From NCBI GenBank assembly GCA_029940345.1, contig JAOZRC010000419.1:1-5321 (forward strand): a DNA stretch of 5,321 nucleotides. Reading direction: 5' to 3'. The DNA comes from Desulfobacterales bacterium. GTDB taxonomy: Bacteria > Desulfobacterota > Desulfobacteria > Desulfobacterales > JAUCGF01. Positions 1-4,694 of this stretch are shown here, piece by piece. The notes below the pieces were generated by a model that was not told the origin of the DNA, searched no databases, and saw nothing but the letters and a program-made list of their open reading frames with translations. Position numbers and translations under genes: made by a program. Every line of letters begins with the position of its first letter. Positions within the stretch are counted from its first letter, which is position 1.

Positions 1-2
1 AG

Positions 3-173
3 AACCGCTCTCACGCTTTTGTAGCCGATTTAAGACTTTTCAAACAGGCTCTTAGATCGAATCAATATTGTCACCTTCGTAATTATCTGATTTCTGCTAT
101 TAGGAGAATGCACCCTATGAACGGTTATGCCAATCAATTTTTTGTAAATAAATATATTATTATTAAATTATAA
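3..173 (+). CDS. C-terminal end of an unidentified protein (5' end outside window)
   Basis: A frame open from the left edge encodes about 56 residues and stops with TAA at 171-173. It has a protein-like composition: an alternating basic and hydrophobic stretch (HAFVADLRLFKQALRSNQ, then an Arg-rich helix ending IRRMHPMNGYANQFF), followed by an AT-rich tail encoding NKYIIIKL. I do not recognise the family. The basic helical C-terminus would suit the end of an IS transposase or another DNA-binding protein, but that is a guess. Its start and domains lie upstream of the window. The low-complexity tail could be a recent extension beyond an original stop codon. It converges on the minus-strand gene at 231-494, and no obvious terminator is seen between them. 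Confidence 0.5.
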   Translation, partial: NRSHAFVADLRLFKQALRSNQYCHLRNYLISAIRRMHPMNGYANQFFVNKYIIIKL

Positions 174-230
174 TAGGTTATAGATAATACTTAAAGTATT
201 GGTTTAATGCATTGCGCCGGACGCTTAGGC

Positions 231-494
231 TTATTTGCCTTTTTCCAAACGTTCACGAATGGCTGGAAGCACATATTTATCTTCATAGGGCATTTTCTTT
301 AAGCATGCCAGCAACTGCCTGTTTTTTTGATGGACAGAAAGACGCTTATCGAGAATAAAAAACTGCTCCTCCTTGACAGTACACAGTCCGCTTTTGGCCT
401 TAATTCCGGTTTGGCGAAAACTATGTTCCGCAACCGTAATGCCAAGTTTTTCAGACAACTCTTTCAGATGTGTATAAAGTTGTTCAGGCTTCAT
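231..494 (-). CDS. Small conserved protein of unknown function (87 aa)
   Basis: An intact 87-residue frame begins MKPEQLYTHLKELSEKLGI and ends LEKGK. A GAGGAG Shine-Dalgarno sequence (complement of 504-509) sits 9 nt before the ATG and supports this start. The layout resembles small cytosolic proteins I recall from Desulfobacterota: an amphipathic N-terminal helix, a central GIKAKSGLCTVKEEQFFILDK segment that reads as beta strands, then a helical end with PAIRERL. No enzyme motif, signal peptide or membrane segment is visible, and the molecular function is unknown. Its upstream region runs directly into the inverted-repeat cluster: the outer left arm begins about 30 nt from the start codon, so its promoter must overlap or lie beyond that element. 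Confidence that it is a real gene is good; no function is assigned. Confidence 0.72.
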   Translation of the reverse strand: MKPEQLYTHLKELSEKLGITVAEHSFRQTGIKAKSGLCTVKEEQFFILDKRLSVHQKNRQLLACLKKMPYEDKYVLPAIRERLEKGK

Positions 495-525
495 ACCAGA
501 CTGCTCCTCATCTTAAATCCGATTG

Positions 526-818
526 AAATTTTTCTGATTATAACGGATTTGGGGGAAGAACGAAATACCGTAATCCCGACATTCCTGACGGAGCAAACAA
601 GCCCCATAGGGGCGGCATGTCGGTAGAAATCGGTAACACCGTTCGTTGAGCCCCATCGGGGCGGCATGTTTGTGGAAAAGCAGACCGCGCGATTTCGATT
701 TGTACATGCCGCCCCTACGGGGCTCTGTGGGTGTGGTTGATTCTTGCTACCGACATGCCGCCCCGCTGGGGCTTGATCGTGCCAAGCTCCCCTAAATTCG
801 GTATAACCAGAAATTTTT
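526..818. repeat. Nested inverted-repeat cluster of four GC-rich palindromes
   Basis: Three levels of symmetry are nested here. The outer arms are 531-556 and 788-813, complementary at 22 of 26 positions. Within them, 598-626 and 747-775 form a 29-bp inverted pair differing only in the three-base centre of the palindrome. The inner pair is 648-669 and 704-725. Each of the four units is itself a palindrome, GCCCC-nnn-GGGGC, followed by GGCATGT, with two units pointing right and two left. The block could fold into one long cruciform or RNA hairpin. No protein-coding potential is seen; the ORFs crossing it are by-products of the palindromes. It resembles REP/BIME-type or MITE-type intergenic elements. 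Confidence 0.75.
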
Positions 819-830
819 GCGCGCCCTATC

Positions 831-999
831 TATACTCGCGAAGGCCATAATTGGTGATTTTGAAATGTGTCTTATTTGAAAAACTATAGCTTTTGGTGCC
901 AGGTATCGGGGCGTTGCTGTTGAACACTGAAACCTGAAACCTATGCCATTAGATTTGAATAAGAATAATAAATCACCAATTATGGCCTCTCTAAGTATA
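831..999. repeat. MITE-like element with about 30-bp terminal inverted repeats
   Basis: The left end (831-860) and right end (970-999) are inverted copies of TATACT, a variable six-base spacer, then GGCCATAATTGGTGATTT. Similarity continues weakly inward through a shared TCTTATT. The whole is about 169 bp and encodes nothing convincing. Both ends start with TATACT, which would fit insertion at a TA dinucleotide as in Tc1/mariner (IS630)-type MITEs; that assignment is inference. A third copy lies at 1037-1072. Confidence 0.65.
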
Positions 1000-1036
1000 T
1001 AATTGATCAATACCTTAATTCATAGGCGTAAGAAAT

Positions 1037-1072
1037 ATTTCAAAATCACCAATTATGACCGTGCCAAGTATA
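1037..1072 (-). repeat. Third copy of the TATACT/GGTCATAATTGG repeat
   Basis: Read on the minus strand this is TATACT, spacer TGGCAC, then GGTCATAATTGGTGATTT followed by TGAAAT. It matches the left end of the 831-999 element over about 36 bp, including the TGAAAT extension. It is in direct orientation to the copy at 970-999. Its outer border abuts the TGA (complement of 1073-1075) that ends the ancestral Uma2 frame, so an element end has landed at or just after that stop codon. Confidence 0.6.
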
Positions 1073-1139
1073 TCAGGCAAATAAATCAACATGAACCGGG
1101 AACTCCGGAACCCTGTCAGATTTTTCAATTTCACCTTTG
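1073..1139 (-). pseudogene. Detached 3' end of the Uma2 gene
   Basis: Downstream of the 108-bp insert the minus strand encodes KG followed by EIEKSDRVPEFPVHVDLFA and a TGA stop. This is the expected tail of an Uma2-type protein. Joined to the main frame at the duplicated CAAAGGTG, it continues in frame as FYNSKG-EIEKSDRVPEF and gives a 159-residue ancestral protein. It has no start of its own and is not expected to be translated. Confidence 0.8.
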
Positions 1140-1255
1140 ATGGTCTCGTAAAAAGTCTAATTTCTAAAAATTCTAACTCGTAACCTATTGAAATCATTAG
1201 GTACGAAATTTGAAAAATGACGAATTTCTAACTTTTTACGAGATCATCACCTTTG
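1132..1255. mobile_element. 108-bp MITE-like insertion with 8-bp target duplication
   Basis: The element occupies 1140-1247. Its terminal inverted repeats are 17 bp: ATGGTCTCGTAAAAAGT at 1140-1156 and the complement of ATGATCTCGTAAAAAGT at 1231-1247, with one mismatch. It is flanked by identical 8-bp direct repeats CACCTTTG (1132-1139 and 1248-1255), the signature of transposition. Removing element and one repeat restores the Uma2 frame exactly. The interior is AT-rich with no ORF, so it is non-autonomous and needs a transposase supplied elsewhere; the family is not identified. Confidence 0.88.
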
Positions 1256-1668
1256 GAATTATAAAATTTTATCTTCCCATCTTTATCGCACCACCAGACT
1301 TCTTCGCATCCGTTTTGGAAGTATACTCTTTTTTTAGTTTCAATTTCTTCGGCAGTATTGCTTGAAGATAGGATTTCAATACATATCTCCGGCGCCACAG
1401 AACATTCGGATTCATATAATATGGTTTCAAAGCGTTTCTCCGACGCCCAGGCGATGTCTGCCACTTTAGTGCCCTGTTGTGTCTTTATGGCACATTCGCT
1501 TAAAATGTGACCTTTGATCAGCCGATCTAAAACAGACCCGATTTTACCTTGAAACGCGGAATGATAAACCTTAACCGGTGACATCATTATTTTGCCTTCT
1601 TTATTCAGTTCGATTTTAAATGGCAGATTTTGCAGACTTTTATGTTCACAGACCTCTTGCCAATTCAT
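1228..1668 (-). CDS. Uma2-family (DUF820) putative restriction-endonuclease-like protein, C-terminally truncated
   Basis: The 146-residue frame has the Uma2 (PF05685) pattern: an N-terminal FKIELNKEGKIMMSP strand region, KVADIAWAS containing the probable catalytic Asp71, APEICIEILSSSN with Glu98, basic ETKKR around 110-114, and the family-typical EEVWWCDKDGKIKFYNSKG hairpin. The family has a PD-(D/E)XK nuclease fold, but its cellular role is poorly understood. AGGAGG (complement of 1675-1680) lies 6 nt before the ATG. The last six residues, DDLVKS, and the stop come from a MITE-like insertion that removed the native 19-residue C-terminus. The proposed catalytic core is still present, so the protein could be partly active or misfolded. 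It diverges from the Bax inhibitor-like gene. Confidence 0.85.
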   Translation of the reverse strand: MNWQEVCEHKSLQNLPFKIELNKEGKIMMSPVKVYHSAFQGKIGSVLDRLIKGHILSECAIKTQQGTKVADIAWASEKRFETILYESECSVAPEICIEILSSSNTAEEIETKKRVYFQNGCEEVWWCDKDGKIKFYNSKGDDLVKS

Positions 1669-1722
1669 GGCAAACCTCCTGGGTTAGTATTAGCGCTGTC
1701 TCAAAGTTTATGACTTAAAGGC

Positions 1723-1750
1723 TTGAAAATAAATTAGCCTGTGTTATAAT
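1723..1750 (+). promoter_or_regulatory. Sigma-70-type promoter of the Bax inhibitor-like gene
   Basis: TTGAAA (1723-1728) and a perfect TATAAT (1745-1750) are separated by 16 bp, with TG one base before the -10 (extended -10). Transcription would start near 1757, leaving a leader of about 35 nt that ends in AGGAGGT (1781-1787), 4-5 nt before the ATG. This is the most convincing promoter in the window. Confidence 0.75.
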
Positions 1751-1791
1751 CATTTATATAATAAAATTAACAAATAAACAAGGAGGTAATT

Positions 1792-2499
1792 ATGGAATCA
1801 GCAAGACTTCAGAGAACCCAGACTCAAACCCAGGTTGCGGTAAACAGCTTTATCCGCAGTGTATACAACTGGATGTCCATCGGTTTGGCCCTAACCGGAT
1901 TTGTGGCCTACTATGTTGCCAACAGTCCTACGTTACTGCGCATGATCGTAGGCAATCAACTGATTTTTTTCGGATTGATTATCGGTGAATTGGCGCTTGT
2001 CTTTTATCTGAGCGCACGGATTCAGAAAATGCAGGCAGGCACGGCCACATCATTGTTTGTCCTATATGCCGCATTGAACGGTGCGACGCTTTCAGTCATA
2101 TTCATGGCCTACACGATGTCATCCATCGCATCGACCTTTTTTATCTGTGCGGCGACATTTACGGCATGCAGTATTTATGGGATGGTCACCAAACGGGATT
2201 TGACATCGCTGGGCGGCTTTATGTTCATGGGGCTTATCGGCATTATCATCGCCACCGTTGTGAATTTTTTTATCCAAAGCTCCGCAATGAATATGATCAT
2301 CAGCTATATCGGCGTGCTCGTATTTATCGGTCTTACTGCGTATGACACCCAAAAACTGAAAAACATGGCCGTCACCCAACCGGCCGGACTTGACGCCGCT
2401 GTTGTCCGCAAAGGCGCTATTATCGGCGCCCTGTCCTTGTACTTGGATTTTATCAATATGTTCCTGTTTATGTTAAGAATTTTTGGTGGGCGTGATTAA
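1792..2499 (+). CDS. Bax inhibitor-1/YccA family integral membrane protein (235 aa)
   Basis: A full-length Bax inhibitor-1-like (UPF0005/TMBIM) protein of 235 residues, the usual bacterial length. A hydrophilic N-terminus (1-25, rich in Gln and Thr) precedes seven predicted membrane segments near 26-44, 57-75, 86-106, 112-130, 141-161, 168-184 and 208-228. Family signatures include NWMSIGLALTG, the TAYDTQKLK motif with Asp185 and LYLDFINMFLFMLR with Asp219. These correspond to the two aspartates that form the pH-sensitive calcium-leak site in the studied homologue BsYetJ. E. coli relatives YccA and YbhL sit in the inner membrane; YccA modulates FtsH. Here the likely role is an inner-membrane ion-leak or stress protein (inference). 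The gene is single, with its own promoter, strong RBS and terminator. Confidence 0.93.
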   Translation: MESARLQRTQTQTQVAVNSFIRSVYNWMSIGLALTGFVAYYVANSPTLLRMIVGNQLIFFGLIIGELALVFYLSARIQKMQAGTATSLFVLYAALNGATLSVIFMAYTMSSIASTFFICAATFTACSIYGMVTKRDLTSLGGFMFMGLIGIIIATVVNFFIQSSAMNMIISYIGVLVFIGLTAYDTQKLKNMAVTQPAGLDAAVVRKGAIIGALSLYLDFINMFLFMLRIFGGRD

Positions 2500-2501
2500 A
2501 G

Positions 2502-2533
2502 AAACCCCAGGGTTTTCAAAGCCCTGGGGGTTT
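2502..2533 (+). terminator. Intrinsic terminator after the Bax inhibitor-like gene
   Basis: Starting 2 nt after the stop codon, AAACCCCAGGG (2502-2512) pairs with CCCTGGGGGTTT (2522-2533) with one bulged G and a loop of about 9 nt. The U-tract is short (TTT then AAC), so termination may be incomplete. The complementary strand also ends in a T-rich run, so it could act in both directions. Confidence 0.7.
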
Positions 2534-2567
2534 AACAAAAAAGTATCAAGGTTGCTATATCCCAAAT

Positions 2568-2798
2568 ATGAGTACAATGAATCAATTATTACAAGAAGCT
2601 ATTCACTTGCCAGAAGATCAGCGCCTTACTCTTGTGAATATGATACTGAAGGTTGACGAAAATTATGCCCCGGAAGATGTCGAGCTTGCCTGGGACATCG
2701 AAGTCCGTGATCGCATTGCGCGTTACGATCATGGAGAATCCGGTTCACGTCCGGCCGAAGAGGTTTTTTCCGACATAGACCGCCGACTGAAATCATGA
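2568..2798 (+). CDS. Addiction-module antitoxin, TIGR02574/Unstab_antitox-like (76 aa)
   Basis: A 76-residue acidic protein (MSTMNQLLQEAIHLPEDQRLTLVN at the start) with the pattern of putative addiction-module components (TIGR02574, PF09720): an N-terminal helix with LPxDQRLxLV, an AWDIEVRDRIARYDHGE segment, and a C-terminal EEVFSDIDRRL helix. Such proteins neutralise ParE/RelE-fold toxins encoded just downstream. Its TGA overlaps the toxin ATG as ATGA at 2795-2798, typical of translational coupling. No good Shine-Dalgarno sequence precedes either candidate ATG (2568 or 2577). A possible promoter TTAACA-18-TATATC (2532-2561) would start RNA about at the first ATG, so a leaderless message is possible but speculative. 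The toxin it should oppose is broken. Confidence 0.83.
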   Translation: MSTMNQLLQEAIHLPEDQRLTLVNMILKVDENYAPEDVELAWDIEVRDRIARYDHGESGSRPAEEVFSDIDRRLKS

Positions 2799-2932
2799 TT
2801 GTTGAGTTCTTAGAGGAGGCGGAACAGGAACTTAACCTTATTTTTTCAATACCATCATTAAGGGTGCATTCCCAAAATGGCAGAAAGTTAGGCGTGCCTA
2901 TGGAACTTCAATTTGTTATGATAAATATATGA
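2795..2932 (+). pseudogene. Truncated ParE/RelE-superfamily toxin remnant
   Basis: The frame starting at the ATGA overlap encodes MIVEFLEEAEQELN, a typical beginning of ParE-family toxins that follow TIGR02574 antitoxins. It then continues with unrelated residues (LIFSIPSL and on) and stops after 45 codons; intact members are about 95-100 residues. From 2862 the frame reads through the 166-bp inserted element. Removing that element does not restore a toxin: the frame continues SIPSLMARYSEIRPM and stops at 3107. The toxin had therefore already been deleted or rearranged before insertion. The product lacks the catalytic or gyrase-binding body of the family. Confidence 0.68.
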
Positions 2933-3035
2933 GTTTTTTGAATCATTAATAATCACGAATTTAGAAAAGTATAACGGTTTGTTTTTATTGCCAAATATAA
3001 TATCGCTGACGCTATGGGAATGCACCCATCATTAA
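2854..3035. mobile_element. 166-bp MITE-like insertion with 13-bp TIRs and 8-bp target duplication
   Basis: The element occupies 2862-3027. It begins GGGTGCATTCCCA (2862-2874) and ends with the exact complement (3015-3027). The flanks are a perfect 8-bp direct repeat ATCATTAA (2854-2861 and 3028-3035). The interior is AT-rich and encodes no transposase. A TIR starting GGG with an 8-bp duplication would suit families such as ISL3 or IS1595, but the family cannot be decided from the sequence. It lies inside the remains of the ParE-like toxin region. Confidence 0.87.
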
Positions 3036-3061
3036 TGGCAAGATATTCAGAGATAAGACCA

Positions 3062-3196
3062 ATGCATATTTCTATCGAATTAGACAAAGAACTGATTGGT
3101 CGCGCCTGACTGGTGACTGGCAGCAGTAATGCGCGAAGCGTACTTGATAATTCCCCAAAATTCAGACATTTTTTGTCAATCAATCAAATCTCTTTA
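3062..3196 (+). pseudogene. Possible VapB-like antitoxin relic with an in-frame stop
   Basis: From an ATG at 3062 the frame reads MHISIELDKELIGRA, then TGA (3107-3109), then continues in frame LVTGSSNARSVLDNSP and reaches TAA near 3196. The first part plus LVTG resembles the start of ribbon-helix-helix VapB antitoxins (a short beta strand, then D-x-ELI-x-RA, then a V-T-G turn). The second part, LDNSPKFRHFLSINQ, is not VapB-like; it closely matches a segment encoded at 4728-4772. No PIN toxin follows. This may be a mosaic of gene fragments. The call rests on short motifs only. Confidence 0.3.
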
Positions 3197-3202
3197 TAAA
3201 GG

Positions 3203-3342
3203 TACTCGACAGTCATAAGTTCTTTGCCATTCAGAAAGCAAATTATACTAACCTACTGAATTTATTGAATTTTGAATTTTTACGCCCGTTTTCAAAATGC
3301 CAATGATTTCAGCATGTTACGAGAACTTATGACTGATGAGTA
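3203..3342. repeat. 140-bp inverted-repeat element before the HicB-like antitoxin
   Basis: Arms of 21 bp at 3203-3223 and 3322-3342 match at 19 positions, including a perfect 14-bp core (CAGTCATAAGTTCT and its complement). The flanks share AAGG on both sides (3199-3202 and 3343-3346), a possible 4-bp target duplication. The right-hand AAGG also lies where the antitoxin's weak RBS would be, 8 nt before its ATG. The element therefore probably supplies or displaces the module's promoter. The interior is AT-rich with no ORF. Confidence 0.55.
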
Positions 3343-3354
3343 AAGGTAAGGCAA

Positions 3355-3666
3355 ATGCAATATACAGTGATGCTTACTCATGAAAACGTTGGCATACACG
3401 CCACTGTGCCCGGAATGCCGAAATGTCATGTAAAATCGGAGACTCGGAGCGGCGTTCTGAGTCTGATCCGAGACAATATCCTTGAGACGCTCAGGAAAAG
3501 TGAGATCATTCGGACCAGCATGCCGGAAGAACCTGATTCGTGCGCAGAGACTGACTGGCAATCATACGGATACGGGGCATTCAGGAATGATCCCGAATGG
3601 GGAAAACTGTTTGATGAGATAGAACATAACCGTGATCTCAGTCTCACTGAGATAGAAATAGACTGA
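3355..3666 (+). CDS. HicB-like antitoxin partnered with a VapC/PIN toxin (103 aa)
   Basis: An intact 103-residue frame starts MQYTVMLTHENVGIHATVPGMPKC, the beta-hairpin layout of HicB-like antitoxins. A helix with RSGVLSLIRDNILETLRKSEII follows, then an acidic, Trp-containing tail (GAFRNDPEWGKLFDEIEHNRD) of the type that wraps a partner toxin. Here the partner encoded downstream is a PIN nuclease rather than HicA. The TGA stop shares its final A with the toxin ATG (TGATG, 3664-3668), implying coupled translation. The RBS is weak (AAAGG or AAGG within 3342-3351). The antitoxin frame is undamaged while the toxin gene is broken, so it may now act only as an autoregulator or be on its way to loss. 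Confidence 0.78.
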   Translation: MQYTVMLTHENVGIHATVPGMPKCHVKSETRSGVLSLIRDNILETLRKSEIIRTSMPEEPDSCAETDWQSYGYGAFRNDPEWGKLFDEIEHNRDLSLTEIEID

Positions 3667-4080
3667 TGTACATCTGGGACTCAAATATTCTGAGGCATTT
3701 CGGAGAGGAGCATCCGACCCTTTTCTGCATCTGGGGCGGGTATCGCCGTCTCAGATTGCCTGCCCTCGGTGGTCGTTGCGGAAGTGTTGCGCGGCAGATG
3801 CGAACATGCACTCAAAGCCAAGCCGGAAAAACTGCCCTTTGCCCACACTCTGCTGACAGACACATTGAATATATTGAATAAATTCAGAATAATGCAATTT
3901 GATGAAAAATGTTCCCGATTCTGAAAAAACTGAAAGGCAAGCACAAATCACATAAAAGATATGCTGATTGCCGCCACAGCCCTGGCTGGCAATCATATTG
4001 TGGTAACCCGCAATGAAAAACATTTTGAGACGTTGCTTCCGAAAATCCGGATAGCCAATTGGATAGACAAAAAACCATGA
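3666..4080 (+). pseudogene. VapC-like PIN-domain toxin gene broken by about four frameshifts
   Basis: Reading across frames recovers a near-complete PIN protein of about 137 residues. It starts MYIWDSNILRHFGEEHPTL with the first catalytic Asp (Asp5). After a shift near 3722-3725 it reads HLGRVSPSQIA; after one near 3760 it reads LPSVVVAEVLRGRCEHALK with the conserved Glu, then a long stretch to FDEKCSR. After a shift near 3918-3921 it reads LKKLKGKHKSHKRYAD, and after one at 3961-3968 it reads IAATALAGNHIVVTRNEKHF, ending ANWIDKKP and TGA at 4080. All PIN acidic motifs are recognisable. Intact homologues are RNases inhibited by their antitoxin. As read, only 71 codons are open before a stop at 3879, so no active toxin is expected. 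Sequencing error is an alternative explanation. Confidence 0.82.
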
Positions 4081-4277
4081 GGGATGAAGGAGGAACCTGT
4101 CCGGAGTGCAAAAACCTGAGCGCGACACCCCTGAACCTCATCCTTAATTAAACCTGATCCTTGCAGTTCTGACAGAATCCCCAACTGTTCCTGCCGGATT
4201 GCCATCCGGCAGATGGTTTTCAGCACTCCGGAGGCACACTGCCCGGCCTGATGAATGAATCCCGGACTGTAGGGCTG
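4081..4277. other. Gene-free stretch with a small inverted repeat and a hairpin
   Basis: No convincing gene is seen. TCCGGAGTGC (4100-4109) and its exact complement (4223-4232) form a 10-bp inverted pair, with similarity running several bases inward. Between them lies a perfect 8-bp stem, CTGCCGGA/TCCGGCAG with a six-base loop (4191-4212). The latter has no proper U-tract and is at best a weak terminator after the broken vapC. The 77-residue minus-strand frame here starts inside the inverted repeat and lacks a recognisable family. Confidence 0.45.
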
Positions 4278-4605
4278 AATTTTTCAACCTGTGCGGTTGC
4301 TGTTACATGTAGGGTGGGCAACGTTTTGTCATTCACTTGGTTGATAGCAGATAATTAGGAAAAGCCGCGGACTTCGTTAAGGGAAACGGCCTTTGCCCAC
4401 CGGTTTTTTAGTAAACGAAGGGCAACGCCGGCAAAGTTTGGCGCTATAAGTACTTGGACAAAAGTTTTTCTATCGAAGACCTCCGAGGTTTTGGAAACCT
4501 CGGAGGTCTGATGCCGGAAAACTTATGGCCAAGTACTTATAACAGGTTTGGTTTTCGACGATGCCCACCCTACATAAAATTCAACCGCACAGGTCGAAAT
4601 TTTTT
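4278..4605. repeat. About 328-bp nested inverted-repeat element with long terminal repeats
   Basis: Terminal arms of about 46 bp (4278-4323 and 4559-4605) are inverted copies, with identical blocks CCTGTGCGGTTG and ATGTAGGGTGGGCA. Inside, TATAAGTACTTGG (4445-4457) faces its exact complement (4529-4541). At the centre, AGACCTCCGAGGTTT and its complement form a perfect 15-bp stem with a three-base loop (4478-4510). A further partial pair, CTTCGTT and AACGAAG, lies near 4373-4430. No real ORF is seen; the 63-residue frame across it is a translation of the palindrome. This is a non-autonomous mobile element or a compound of stacked palindromic repeats. Confidence 0.72.
4478..4510. repeat. Perfect 15-bp hairpin (AGACCTCCGAGG palindrome)
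   Basis: The stem AGACCTCCGAGGTTT, the loop TGG and the exact complement form a 33-base perfect hairpin, the strongest local secondary structure in the window. It is not followed by a U-tract on either side and so is not a classical terminator. I recall similar CCTCCGAGGTTT palindromes as dispersed intergenic repeats in other repeat-rich genomes, but have no search to confirm this. Confidence 0.75.
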
Positions 4606-4694
4606 GCTCAGATACAAAAAAAACTTTACAAACCCTAAGTTATGATATATATTTTAGATTTTCTTTTAATGATTTGAAAGAAAAGAACACTTTC

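Noticed and set aside
103..115. GAATGCACCCT resembling the end of the 166-bp element
   Set aside because: Only about 10 bases match and it lies inside an open coding frame (IRRMHPM); no partner end is seen nearby.
186..200. AATACTT-A-AAGTATT palindrome
   Set aside because: Only 7-bp arms in AT-rich sequence and no loop; likely chance, at most a minor operator-like site.
327..626. 99-residue plus-strand frame
   Set aside because: It lies antisense to the well-supported 231-494 gene and runs into the palindrome cluster; no RBS and no recognisable protein pattern.
513..707. 64-residue minus-strand frame
   Set aside because: It is a translation of the GCCCC-nnn-GGGGC repeats (repeated HAAPMG/CRPYGA words), not a gene.
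598..775. CRISPR array (regularly spaced repeats)
   Set aside because: The repeats occur in opposite orientations with unequal spacing and only four copies, and there are no cas genes; REP-like palindromes fit better.
1015..1197. 60-residue minus-strand frame over the Uma2 tail
   Set aside because: It crosses a MITE-like insert, the Uma2 remnant in the wrong frame and a dispersed repeat; the EIEKSDRVPEF frame explains the region better.
2953..3183. 76-residue minus-strand frame
   Set aside because: It spans the border of the 166-bp element and its target duplication, so it cannot be an old gene; no RBS or family seen.
3751..4141. Minus-strand frames of 85-125 residues opposite the vapC region
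   Set aside because: They are antisense to a PIN coding sequence recognisable by its motifs; their length comes from its codon bias.
4454..4645. 63-residue plus-strand frame
   Set aside because: It is a translation through the 15-bp perfect hairpin and terminal repeat of the nested element.
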